Source of the DNA: Streptomyces lucensis JCM 4490
Lineage (GTDB): Bacteria > Actinomycetota > Actinomycetes > Streptomycetales > Streptomycetaceae
Direction of reading: 5' to 3'
DNA length: 64,000 bases
Assembly (NCBI RefSeq): GCF_014650035.1
Contig: NZ_BMUE01000022.1
Coordinates: 25,829 to 89,828, forward strand
This document shows positions 26,185 through 34,965 of the stretch, piece after piece. Each line of letters begins with the position of its first letter. Position 1 is the first letter of the stretch. A program made the translations under genes and the position numbers. Below the pieces are notes generated by a model. That model saw only the letters and a program-made list of their open reading frames with translations, had not been told where the DNA came from and ran no database searches.

Positions 26185-27246
26185 ATGGACCTGCCGGTGA
26201 TGCCGCCCGTGAAGCCGATGCTCGCCAAGTCGGTGACGGGCATCCCGCCGGGTATGCACTACGAGGCGAAGTGGGACGGGTTCCGCTCGGTGGTGTTCCG
26301 GGACGGGCCGGAGGTCGAGCTGGGCAGCCGCACCGGGAAGCCCCTGACCAGGTACTTTCCCGAGCTGGTCGAGGCACTGGGGGAACGGCTGCCCGAGCGG
26401 TGCGTGCTGGACGGGGAGATCGTGATCGCGCGCGGCGGCCGGCTGGACTTCGACGCGCTGACCGAGCGCATCCACCCGGCCGACTCGCGGGTGCGGACGC
26501 TGGCCGAGCGGACCCCGGCCTCGTTCGTCGCCTTCGACCTGCTGGCGCTGGACGACCAGTCCCTGGTGGACGTCCCGCTGACCGACCGCCGGGCCCTGCT
26601 GGAGCGGGCCCTCGCCGGGGCGACGCCGCCGGTGCACGTGGCTCCGGCGACGACCGACATCGACGTGGCGCGGCGCTGGTTCGAGCAGTTCGAGGGGGCC
26701 GGGCTCGACGGGGTCGTGGCGAAACCGCTCACCCTGCGCTACCTGCAGGACCAGCGGGCCATGTTCAAGATCAAGCACGAGCGGACCGCGGACGTCGTCG
26801 TCGCCGGATACCGGTTCCACAAGAGCGGCCCGGTGGTGGGTTCCCTCCTGCTCGGGCTGTACGACGGGGAGGGCAGGCTCCAGCACGTCGGCGTGTCGGC
26901 CGCGTTCGCGATGAAGCGGCGGGCCGAGCTGGTGGCGGAGCTGGAGCCGCTGCGGATGGACGACGTGACCGGGCACCCGTGGGCGGCGTGGTCCGACGAG
27001 GCCGCCCACGAGACGGCGCGGCTGCCGGGCGCGCCGTCCCGCTGGTCCGGCAAGAAGGACCTGTCCTGGGTGCCGCTGCGGCCGGAGCGGGTCGCCGAGG
27101 TGGCCTACGACCACATGGAGAACGGGCAGCGCTTCCGCCACACCGCCCGCTTCCGCCGCTGGCGCCCGGACCGCACCGCGAAGAGCTGCACGTACGCCCA
27201 GCTGGAGGAGCCGGTGCGCTACGACCTGGCGGAGATCCTCGGCTGA
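26185..27246 (+). CDS. ligC: ATP-dependent DNA ligase (LigC type)
   Basis: 353-aa ATP-dependent DNA ligase. The nucleophilic lysine is Lys29 in YEAKWDGFR. Other nucleotidyltransferase motifs follow: SRTGKPLTRYFPEL, CVLDGEIVIA, FVAFDLLALD, LDGVVAKPLTLRY and FKIKHERTADVVVAGY. An OB-fold domain completes the protein. Its length matches actinobacterial LigC, not LigB or LigD. The start is ATG 26185. Divergent from the polymerase-domain gene, it likely seals ends processed by that enzyme in non-homologous end joining or in a LigC-based excision repair route. Confidence 0.93.
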   Translation: MDLPVMPPVKPMLAKSVTGIPPGMHYEAKWDGFRSVVFRDGPEVELGSRTGKPLTRYFPELVEALGERLPERCVLDGEIVIARGGRLDFDALTERIHPADSRVRTLAERTPASFVAFDLLALDDQSLVDVPLTDRRALLERALAGATPPVHVAPATTDIDVARRWFEQFEGAGLDGVVAKPLTLRYLQDQRAMFKIKHERTADVVVAGYRFHKSGPVVGSLLLGLYDGEGRLQHVGVSAAFAMKRRAELVAELEPLRMDDVTGHPWAAWSDEAAHETARLPGAPSRWSGKKDLSWVPLRPERVAEVAYDHMENGQRFRHTARFRRWRPDRTAKSCTYAQLEEPVRYDLAEILG

Positions 27247-27273
27247 CCGTTCCCGGCGCTCACGTTCCGGTGG

Positions 27274-28464
27274 TCACGGCTGCATGAGGACCTTGACGGC
27301 GCCGTCCTGCTTGCGCTGGAACATCTCGTAGGCGTGCGGCGCCTCGGCGAGCGGCACCCGGTGCGTGGCGAAGTCGTCGACGCCGAGCGGGTCCTCGTCC
27401 GTCAGGTAGGGCAGGATCTGGTCGGTCCAGCGGCGCACGTTGGCCTGTCCCATGCGCAGCTGGATCTGCTTGTCGAACAGGGTGAGCATCGGCATCGGGT
27501 CGGCCATGCCGCCGTACACACCGCTGAGCGAGATGGTGCCGCCGCGCCGCACCAGGTCGATGCCCATGTGGAGGGCGCTGAGCCGGTCGATGCTGAAGCG
27601 TTCCGCGAAGGGCGCGCTGAGCTTGCGCGGCATGAGCGCGGTGGCCTGCTGGGCGAGCTTGGCGGCGTGGCTGCCGTGCGCCTCGGTGCCGACCGCGTCG
27701 ATCACCGCGTCGGGGCCGCGGCCCGAGGTCTCGTCCTGGATCGCGTGGATCAGCGCCTTCTCGTTCTCGAACGCCCTGAGGTCGTACGTCTCCACTCCGC
27801 GACGCTTCGCCCGGGCCAGCCGCTCGGGCACCAGGTCGATGCCGAACACCCGCTCCGCGCCGCGCGCCAGGGCGATGCGGCAGGCCATGTCGCCGATCGG
27901 GCCGAGGCCCAGCACGGCCAGGGTGCCGCCGGGCGGGACCGCGGCGTACTCGACGGCCTGCCAGGCGGTGGGCAGCACGTCGGAGAGGTAGACGAAACGG
28001 TCGTCCGACGGGCCCTCGGGCACCTTGATCGGGCCGAACTGGGCCTGCGGGACCCGCAGGTACTCGGCCTGGGCGCCGGGCACGGCGCCGTACAGGCGGG
28101 TGTAGCCGAACAGGGGGGCGCCCATGCCCTCGCCGGTGACCTGGGTGGTCTCGCACTGCGTGGGCAGCCCGGTGTCACACATGTAGCAGTGCCCGCAGGC
28201 GATCTGGAACGGCACGACGACCCGGTCGCCGGGCCGTAGGTTCGTCACCTCGGAGCCCACCTCCTCGACGATGCCCATGGGTTCATGGCCGAGGATGTCC
28301 CCCGGGGTCATGAACGGCGTGAGGACTTCGTACAGGTGCAGGTCGGAGCCGCACAGTCCGGAGGATGTGATCCGGATGACGGCGTCCGTGGGCTCTTCGA
28401 TCCGCGGGTCGGGGACGTCCTCCACCCGTACGTCCCGCTTGCCCTGCCAGGTGACTGCCTTCAT
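27274..28464 (-). CDS. Zinc-dependent alcohol dehydrogenase (formaldehyde dehydrogenase-like MDR)
   Basis: 396-aa medium-chain dehydrogenase. Catalytic zinc ligands are Cys38 (SGLCGSDLH) with His60-Glu61 (GHEPMG). The structural zinc set is Cys90, Cys93, Cys96 and Cys104 (ACGHCYMCDTG...C). The Rossmann motif GLGPIGDMA lies near residue 185. An extended loop after residue 105 and the DAVIDAVGTEAHG block match the glutathione-independent FdhA-like branch. The start is ATG 28464. Substrate (formaldehyde, other short alcohols, or mycothiol adducts) is unknown. The 245 bases upstream, to the LAL gene, hold a 23-bp tandem repeat but no gene. Confidence 0.9.
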   Translation of the reverse strand: MKAVTWQGKRDVRVEDVPDPRIEEPTDAVIRITSSGLCGSDLHLYEVLTPFMTPGDILGHEPMGIVEEVGSEVTNLRPGDRVVVPFQIACGHCYMCDTGLPTQCETTQVTGEGMGAPLFGYTRLYGAVPGAQAEYLRVPQAQFGPIKVPEGPSDDRFVYLSDVLPTAWQAVEYAAVPPGGTLAVLGLGPIGDMACRIALARGAERVFGIDLVPERLARAKRRGVETYDLRAFENEKALIHAIQDETSGRGPDAVIDAVGTEAHGSHAAKLAQQATALMPRKLSAPFAERFSIDRLSALHMGIDLVRRGGTISLSGVYGGMADPMPMLTLFDKQIQLRMGQANVRRWTDQILPYLTDEDPLGVDDFATHRVPLAEAPHAYEMFQRKQDGAVKVLMQP

Positions 28465-28654
28465 GGGGTCGCGCTCCCTTGCCTCGCGTGCGCGTGTCTG
28501 TGACGCATCCGGTCCTGCGACGACGGCCGGGTACCCGTGCTCCCCGGGCCGAACCCCGTGGTCCGCCTGGGCCGCGCCCGGCCGCCGGCGCTCCGGGCGC
28601 GCCCCCGCCGCCCCGCGCCGTCGGCACCGGTCCCCGCCCGCGGGCTTCCCTCCG

Positions 28655-28700
28655 GACCGGCCCGGCATGATCCGTGGGACCGGCCCGGCGTGATCCGGAC
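28655..28700. repeat. 23-bp direct tandem repeat
   Basis: GACCGGCCCGGCATGATCC (28655-) and GACCGGCCCGGCGTGATCC (28678-) with three or four further bases each form two adjacent 23-base units. They end ten bases short of the stop of the LAL-type gene, which is truncated relative to its family. Confidence 0.6.
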
Positions 28701-28709
28701 GAGCGGGCC

Positions 28710-31390
28710 CTATGCCACCCGCGCGCTCTCCAGCGCCGCCCGCGCCTGTGCCACCAGACCGTCCGCTCCGCACGCCCGGGCGAGATCGAGGCCCCGGTCG
28801 AGCTCCGCGGCCGAACGGGCGGCGATGCCGTGTTCGATGCGGGCCGCCGCGTGCTCGTACTGGCACGGCGAGGCCTCCAGGTAGGTGACGGCCCGGGCGG
28901 CGAGGCGGGCCGCGCGGTCCCCGGTCTCCAGGGCGGCGGCGCAGCGCAGGGCCTCACCTATGGCGGTGTCCGTGCCGAAGCGCTCGGCCTGGCGGCGGGC
29001 GTCGGCGGCCAGCCGGGCGGCGCGGGCCGGGTCCCGGACGGCCACGGCCTTGGCGAGGTCGACGGACCAGGGGGCGAGGACGGGGTTGTGGCCGCCGCGG
29101 GAGGCGGCGGTCTTCTCGGCGGCCTCCAGTTCGCCCACGCCCTCCTCGGTGCGGCCCACCGCGAGCAGCAGCCGGCCACGCACGGAGCGGATGTCGGGCA
29201 GCACGATGGTGGACGGGTAAGGCGGTGCGAAGCCGTACTGTCCGGCGACCGACCACGCCTCGTCGACGTGGCCGCGGGCCAGCAGGGTGTCGACCAGCCC
29301 GCAGCTGGCGGACCAGTACAGCGGCAGGCCGCGGCCGACGCGCTCGGCGAGGGTCAGTGCCTCGCGCAGGGCGGATTCGGCCTCCCTGAGCCGGCCCTGC
29401 CTGCGGTAGGCGAGGCCGAGGAAGGCGTTGGCCAGGGAGAGGTGGCCGCCGCGCCAGCCGGCGCCGGTGTAGACGCGGCGGGCCTCCGCGAACAGGCTCT
29501 CGGCGCGGTCGAGCCGGTCGGCGTAGGTGTACGCGCTGCCGAGCATCATCAGCAGCTCCATCCCCCATTCGGGGTCGGTCCAGCCGAGGCCGGGCGCGAG
29601 GCGGCCGTTGACGAGGGCCCGGTCGCACAGTTCGAGGACCTCGGTGGCGTTCTCGCCGTGGGTCATCGCGTCGAAGCCGCGCAGGATCAGCAGGGCGCGT
29701 TCGGCGTTGTCGCGGCCGGTGCAGGTGCGGGCGAGGTCGGCGAGGGCGCGGGAGCGGTCCGGGGAGACGGTCTCGCCATGGATGCCCTCCCACATGTACT
29801 GGAAGGCCTGCAGCCGCATCCGGACGGGGCCGGCGTCGTGCCGGGCGGCCTCGGCCTCGACGGTGCGGACGGCCTCCTCCAGCTGGTCGTTGTGGAGCAG
29901 TGCCTGGGAGAGGCGGACGACGGCGTCGACGCGCTCGCCGTCGTCGAGACCGGGCACGGCGAGCGCGCTCTGCAGGTGGCCGATGGTGACGGCGGGCGCG
30001 GTCAGCAGGGTGGCGCAACCCAGTTCGTAGAGGACGTGGGCGTGGATCTCCGGGAGGGGCGGCTCCCTCAGGGCGCGTTCCAGGCAGCGGCGGGCGGCGT
30101 CCGGGGCGCCGACGGCGAGGTGTTCGCGGGCGGCCTCGCGCAGTTGCCCGACGAGTTCCTCGTCGTCGTCCGGGTGCACCTTGAGCAGGTGCCGGGCGGC
30201 CTCGGCGGCGCCGCGGCCCAGCTCGGTGATGATCTGCGCGGCGACGCCGTGCATGGCGGTGCACACGCCGGGCGGGATGGAGTCGTAGACGGCGGTGGCG
30301 ATCAGCGGGTGGACGAACTCCAGCCCACCCGCCTCGTGTTCGGCGCCGGAGGCGGGGTCCGGTGCGGTGAGGATGCGGGCGCTGCACAGGAGTTCGGCGC
30401 AGCGCCCGGCGATGTCGTCGTTCATGGTGGCGAGGCGGGCGACCATGTCGACGGTGATGTTGGTGCCCAGGATGGCGGCCGCCCAGGCGAACCGCGTGGG
30501 CTCCAGGCCGAGGCCCTTGAGCCGGTCGACCAGTCCCCGCCGCGCGCGGTCCGGTTGAGGGCGCGCAGCTCCCCGGCCCGGGCCTCGACCGGCTGGAGTT
30601 CCCTGTCCCGGACCTTGGCGAGGAGTTCGACGGTGTCGTACGGGTTGCCGGCGGTGACGGCCCAGACCTCCCGGCAGAACGCGTCGTCGGCGTGCCGGCC
30701 GACGGTGGCGCGGGTGAGTCCCGCGGTGGCGTCCGGGGTGAGGGCGCTGAGGGTGGTGGCGGGGCGGCCGGCGACGGCGGCCACGGCCTCGAGGTGGCGG
30801 GCGCTCTCCCCGCCCGCCTCGCCGGGCCGGCGCGCGACCACGACGAGGACCGGCAGGTCCGCCAGGCGTGCGGTGAACGCGGCGAGCCAGCGCAGGGTCT
30901 CCTGGTCGGCCCAGTGCGCGTCGTCGACGAGGAGCACCAGCGGCCATTCGCGGCGGGCCAGCCCGCACACGGCCTCCACGAGGCCGTCGACGACGTACTG
31001 CGGGTCGGGGCTGTCGTCCCGGGGGTCCGCTATGCCGAGGGCGGGGCCGGCGATGTCGTAGGAGTCGCCGAGGTACTCGCGGGCCTCTTCCGGCAGCAGG
31101 GACAGCAGCGCGGGCTGGAGCAGCTGCCGGACCACGTTGAACGGGACGGACCTCAGGGTCTCGGCGCCGCGGGCGGACCAGACGGCGCAGCCGCGGCGCT
31201 CGGCGATACGGCGGGTCTCGGTCAGCAGCGCCGTCTTGCCGAGTCCGGCCTCGCCGCACAGGACGAGCACTCCGCCCGCGGACGACCGGTCGGCGCACAG
31301 GACGTCGAGCGCCCGCGCGACGGTGGCGATCTCCGCGTCCCTCTCCCACAGGGAAGCCGTGGAGGCCGCCGACGGCCGTCCCTCCGTCAT
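28710..31390 (-). pseudogene. LAL/MalT-like AAA ATPase regulator, frameshifted and without LuxR HTH
   Basis: Starts at ATG 31390 as a large ATP-binding regulator. Walker A is GEAGLGKTALL, Walker B is LVLLVDDAHWAD, and a TPR-like helical region follows, as in LAL (LuxR-type) proteins. Reading frame is lost near 30534-30540: after LRALNRTARG the frame runs into a non-homologous tail, while the next frame resumes with VDRLKGLGLEPTRFAW and continues to the stop at 28710. Total length is 2681 nt, one base short of 894 codons, so one missing G in the run GGCGGGGAC restores it. The restored protein (893 aa) ends at ESARVA without the C-terminal LuxR helix-turn-helix normal for LALs. It is either a pseudogene, a sequencing slip in a G-run, or an ATPase that works without binding DNA. 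Confidence 0.8.
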
Positions 31391-31601
31391 CCCGTTACCT
31401 CCCCAGGTCGCCCGAATGACGTACAGACCCCGAGCGTAGCCGTCCGGTGGGATGTGTGGTGGCCGGTCCGTGCAGCTGTTGCCCCGCCGGGTGAAGGCCG
31501 GTGCGGGCGGGCGACGCGCGTCCGGCTGCGACCAGCCGGTGAGCAGCGCACGGGGCGTCAACCGTGCCCGGGCGGCGAGCGCACCGGCCTGGTGGGGCGT
31601 G

Positions 31602-31657
31602 CTTCGGAAGCGGCCTTCGGAAGCGGCCTTCGGGAATCTTCGGGATCCTTCGGAAAG
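31602..31657. repeat. Iterated CTTCGG units before anmK
   Basis: Two identical 13-mers CTTCGGAAGCGGC (31602-31614, 31615-31627) followed by three 10-mers CTTCGGGAAT, CTTCGGGATC and CTTCGGAAAG (to 31657). They end 12 bases before the anmK start, so they form its 5' leader or operator. They lie in the 279-bp gap with the divergent LAL gene. Confidence 0.7.
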
Positions 31658-31669
31658 GGGAGTCGACTC

Positions 31670-32863
31670 GTGCGGGTGATCGGGCTGATGTCGGGGACGT
31701 CGTACGACGCCGTGGACGCGGCTGCGGCCGAACTGCAACTGGTGGACGGGGTGCTGACGCTGCGGCCGCTGGGGATGGTGAGCACGTCCTACGGGGGCGG
31801 TCTGCGCGCGGCGCTCACGGCGGCGCTGCCACCGGCGGCCGTGCCGCTCGCCGAGGTGTGCCGGCTCGACACCGGCATCGGCCGGGCGTTCGCCGCGGCG
31901 GCGGTCCGCGCGGACCGCGAACTGTGCGGCGGACGGGGCGGGTTGGTGGCCTCGCACGGGCAGACGGTGTTCCACTGGGTGGAGGGCGGCCGGACGCACG
32001 GCACGCTGCAGCTGGGGCAGCCCGCCTGGATCGCGGAGGCGACCGGGCTGCCGGTGGTCGCCGACTTCCGCTGCCGGGACGTCGCGGCAGGCGGTCAGGG
32101 CGCGCCGCTGGTGAGCCTGGTGGACCTGCTGTGGCTGCGGGGCAGGCCGGGCAGGCCGGTCGCGCTGAACATCGGCGGCATCGCCAACCTGACCGCCCCG
32201 GACGGGACGGCCTTCGACACCGGGCCGGGCTGCGCGCTGCTGGACGCGGCGGTGCGGGAGTTCAGCGGCGGGCGCCTGGCGTACGACGCGGACGGCGCGC
32301 TGGCCGCGCGCGGCACGGTGGACCAGCGGCTGCTCGACCGGCTGCTCGCGGAGCCGTACTACCGGCGGCCTGCGCCGAAGACGACCGGCAAGGAACTGTT
32401 CCACCACGGGTATCTGCGGGCGGCCGGGCTGTTCGACGGCGTGCGCCCCGAGGACGCCCTGGCGACGCTCACCCTGCTGACGGCCCGGACGGTCGCGGAC
32501 GCGGTGACGTCCGTCGGCGCCACCGAGGTGATCGCGTCCGGTGGAGGCGTCCGCAACCCGGTACTGACGGGGCTGCTGCGGGAGTTGCTCGCGCGGACCG
32601 CGGTGCGCACCTCGGACGAGCTGGGGCTGCCGGCCGCCGCGAAGGAGGCGTACGCCTTCGCGGTCCTCGGCTTCCTGACCGCCCACGGCCTGCCGGGCAC
32701 CGATCCACGCAGCACCGGTGCCCGCCGGCCGAGCGTGCTGGGGTCGCTCACACCGGGCCGGGACGGCTTCCGGCTGCCGCCACCCGCGGCCGACGCGCCC
32801 GAGCGGCTGGTGGTGGATGCGGCGGCGCGGCGGGAGCCGTGCGTCCCCGGCAGCGGCGGATGA
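31670..32863 (+). CDS. anmK: Anhydro-N-acetylmuramic acid kinase
   Basis: 397-aa ASKHA-fold kinase that opens and phosphorylates 1,6-anhydro-MurNAc to MurNAc-6-phosphate, feeding recovered cell wall sugar back to metabolism. Features are the N-terminal GLMSGTSYDAVDAA phosphate loop, LVASHGQTVFHW, LQLGQPAWIAEATGLPVVADFR, LNIGGIANLT, FDTGPGCALLDA, TGKELF and the C-terminal IASGGGVRNPVL. All conserved blocks are intact. The start is GTG 31670 with AAAGGGG upstream; a GTG two codons later is an alternative. No MurQ-like etherase is adjacent. CTTCGG iterations lie just upstream. Confidence 0.95.
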   Translation: MRVIGLMSGTSYDAVDAAAAELQLVDGVLTLRPLGMVSTSYGGGLRAALTAALPPAAVPLAEVCRLDTGIGRAFAAAAVRADRELCGGRGGLVASHGQTVFHWVEGGRTHGTLQLGQPAWIAEATGLPVVADFRCRDVAAGGQGAPLVSLVDLLWLRGRPGRPVALNIGGIANLTAPDGTAFDTGPGCALLDAAVREFSGGRLAYDADGALAARGTVDQRLLDRLLAEPYYRRPAPKTTGKELFHHGYLRAAGLFDGVRPEDALATLTLLTARTVADAVTSVGATEVIASGGGVRNPVLTGLLRELLARTAVRTSDELGLPAAAKEAYAFAVLGFLTAHGLPGTDPRSTGARRPSVLGSLTPGRDGFRLPPPAADAPERLVVDAAARREPCVPGSGG

Positions 32864-32952
32864 CGGCGGAAAACGGGCGCAATCCACCCGTCGGCGGGAT
32901 TGCCGGCGGCCCCTCTCATTCCCTTCTCACCGACGCCTCATACGGTGGGGCC

Positions 32953-34023
32953 ATGACGCAGGTGACTCCTCCCGGGTGGTACCCCGACCCGGGGCAGACG
33001 AATGACGGTCCGCCCATCGAGCGCTGGTGGGACGGCAAGGCCTGGACGGAGCAGACCCGGCCCGCCGGGACGGCCGCCGCGTGGGGTCCCCCGACACAGC
33101 AGGCCGCCTTTCCCGCGCAGCCGGCCGGCCCGGCGCCCACGGCTCCCCCGGCGTACGGCGCCTACCCGGGTTATCCGGCGTATCCCGAGCAGCCCGCGGG
33201 CGGTTCGCGGCGGGGCCTGCGCACGGGCATAGCCGTGGCCGTGGCGGCCGCGGTCCTGGTGAGCATCGGGGTCGGCGTGTACGCCCTCGCCGGAGACGGC
33301 GGTGACGACGGCGGCCGGGCCGCCGGCACGCAGGGGCAGGACGGCGGCCGTGGCGGACCGTTCGGCGGCTCCGGCGGCGGACCGGGCGGGTCCGGGGACT
33401 CCGGCGGCTCCGGGGACTCCGGCGGGTCCGGTGGCTCCGGCGGCCCGGGGGGTACCTCGCCGTCGCCGGGCCGGTCGGACGCGCCGAAGATCAAGGGCGG
33501 CGGTACGGTGCCGGATCCGGTCAACGGCATCAGCCTGCCGGTGCCCGAGGGCTGGAGCGGGGAGACGATCAGCATCGGCGCGCAGGTGACGTCCGAGAAC
33601 GCCTACAAGTGCCCGGGCAACACCGCCAAGACGTGCACGGCGGGCGGCGCGTACACGGCTCCGGCGTCGGTGCTGCGGATCAGCGGCGACACCGCCGAGG
33701 AGGTCGCCAAGGCGGACATCTCGGCCAACGCCGAGCAGTCGTACGGTGGTACCACCTACGGCAGCGTCACCTCGCACGAGGTGCTGGCGTCCAAGGCCGT
33801 GACGGTGGCCGGGCAGAAGGGTTACCTGGTGCGCTGGAAGGCGGTCACCAGCAAGGGCGCCGACGGCTACGTCGAGTCGGTCGCCTTCCCCTCCCCCAAC
33901 GACGCCGATCGGATGGTCGTGGTGCGCTTCGGCGTGGACGTCGGCCAGAAGGTGTCCGTCATCGACGAGATCCTGAAGGGGATCAAGGTGTCCTCCGGCG
34001 GCGGATCCGGCCAGGACGTCTGA
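32953..34023 (+). CDS. DUF2510 membrane protein with Gly/Ser linker
   Basis: 356-aa protein. An N-terminal DUF2510 module (PPGWYPDPGQTNDGPPIERWW) is followed by a Pro/Ala/Tyr-rich cytoplasmic spacer. One transmembrane helix follows at about residues 95-115 (GIAVAVAAAVLVSIGVGVYAL). A 60-residue Gly/Ser/Asp linker of repeated GGSGDS units comes next, then an extracellular globular domain (about 180-356) starting VNGISLPVPEGWSGE. The C-terminal domain has two cysteines (Cys at YKCPG and KTCTA) that could pair. The topology suggests a cell-surface sensor or wall-associated protein. Start ATG 32953. Function unknown. A strong hairpin follows. Confidence 0.85.
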   Translation: MTQVTPPGWYPDPGQTNDGPPIERWWDGKAWTEQTRPAGTAAAWGPPTQQAAFPAQPAGPAPTAPPAYGAYPGYPAYPEQPAGGSRRGLRTGIAVAVAAAVLVSIGVGVYALAGDGGDDGGRAAGTQGQDGGRGGPFGGSGGGPGGSGDSGGSGDSGGSGGSGGPGGTSPSPGRSDAPKIKGGGTVPDPVNGISLPVPEGWSGETISIGAQVTSENAYKCPGNTAKTCTAGGAYTAPASVLRISGDTAEEVAKADISANAEQSYGGTTYGSVTSHEVLASKAVTVAGQKGYLVRWKAVTSKGADGYVESVAFPSPNDADRMVVVRFGVDVGQKVSVIDEILKGIKVSSGGGSGQDV

Positions 34024-34043
34024 CGGCCCGGACGGGAGGAAGT

Positions 34044-34090
34044 CGGCCGGGTGGGGCGCCCCTCCGCTCAAGGGGAACCCCACCCGGCCG
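34044..34090. terminator. 13-bp hairpin with inner stem
   Basis: Arms 34044-34056 and 34078-34090 are perfectly complementary, enclosing a second CCCCT/AGGGG stem. It lies between the DUF2510 gene and the convergent TetR gene. Confidence 0.8.
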
Positions 34091-34141
34091 GGGGGTGCGC
34101 GCCGCCCCCGTCCCCACGGTGCGGCGCGATCAGGTCACCGT

Positions 34142-34786
34142 TCAGTCATCCCGTGAACGGCGGCCTGGGTCCTGGGTGAGTCCGAGCGCGGGGAGCACCG
34201 TGGCCTCCACGAACCGGACGAGGTAGTCGGCGTCGGCGTACTGGCCGCTGAGCACGGGCCGCACGCGCAGGACGCCGAACAGCATGGCGGGGATGTACTC
34301 CAGCGCGGGGTGGTCCGCCGCCACCTCGCCCCGCTCCACGCCGCGGGCCAGCATCTCCTGCAGCGCGGCGATCTCGGGCAGGACGAGCGCCTCGCGCAGC
34401 GCCTGGGCCAGTTCGGGGTCGGCCGTGACCGCGTGCCCGAGCGCCTGCATCAGCCGGGCGTCCTTGCCGGACCAGTCGCCCGCGGCCCGCGCGGCCTCGC
34501 GCAGGTCCCCGGCGAGCGAGCCGGTGTCCACACCGGCGAACCGCACCCGGCGGCTGGCGCGCAGCGCGGCCGCGACGAACTGCGGCTTGGTCTTCCACTG
34601 CCGGTAGAGCGTGGACTTGCTGCACCGGGTGCTGGCGGCGACGCCCTCCATGGTCACGGACTCGTAGCCGCACTCGCGGATCTGTTCCAGCACGGCGTCG
34701 AAGAACTCCCGCTCACGCTCCGGCGTGATCTTGGAGCGGCGCGAGGCGGTGGCCGTCTCCGGCCCGTCCGCGGCCTGCGACGTCAT
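34142..34786 (-). CDS. TetR family transcriptional regulator
   Basis: 214-aa repressor. The N-terminal HTH (FFDAVLEQIRECGYESVTMEGVAASTRCSKSTLYRQW) occupies about residues 25-65. The C-terminal ligand domain is of the TetR_C type with GVLRVRPVLSGQYADADYLVRFVEATV. I start at ATG 34786 (MTSQAAD). A longer frame to 34921 would translate the 16-bp repeat array and is not credible. It is divergent from the PAP2-DMT gene pair, with five or six near-identical 16-base units between them, so it probably represses itself and that pair. The ligand is unknown. Confidence 0.92.
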   Translation of the reverse strand: MTSQAADGPETATASRRSKITPEREREFFDAVLEQIRECGYESVTMEGVAASTRCSKSTLYRQWKTKPQFVAAALRASRRVRFAGVDTGSLAGDLREAARAAGDWSGKDARLMQALGHAVTADPELAQALREALVLPEIAALQEMLARGVERGEVAADHPALEYIPAMLFGVLRVRPVLSGQYADADYLVRFVEATVLPALGLTQDPGRRSRDD

Positions 34787-34842
34787 GCGCTGGTTCCCCT
34801 CACTCGTGGTTGGCCGGTGCGTGCTTCCAGTGTGTCGCACCC

Positions 34843-34932
34843 TCTTCGATACGCCAGTGTACCGGTACTCGGCCGTATCGGTACACTCGCGTATCGGTAC
34901 ACTGACGTATCGGTACGCCAACGTATCGAAGG
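34843..34932. promoter_or_regulatory. Array of 16-bp repeats between tetR and PAP2 genes
   Basis: Units with core GTATCGGTAC start at 34875, 34891, 34907 and (partial) 34923, exactly 16 bases apart. Degenerate units precede at 34859 (GTACCGGTAC) and about 34843. The core is a GTA-N4-TAC dyad. The array fills the space between the TetR start (34786) and the PAP2 ATG (34966). It is best read as multiple cooperative TetR operators. There are no spacers, so it is not a CRISPR. Confidence 0.85.
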
Positions 34933-34965
34933 ACTCGCACCACCATCAGCAGAGGGGGCCGGGGG

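Noticed and set aside
34787..34921. N-terminal extension of the TetR protein to 34921
   Set aside because: The extension translates the 16-bp repeat array (repetitive YRYxSVP-like sequence), lacks homology and has no ribosome-binding site.
34843..34932. CRISPR array at the 16-bp repeats
   Set aside because: Units are contiguous with no unique spacers, repeats are too short and no cas genes occur.
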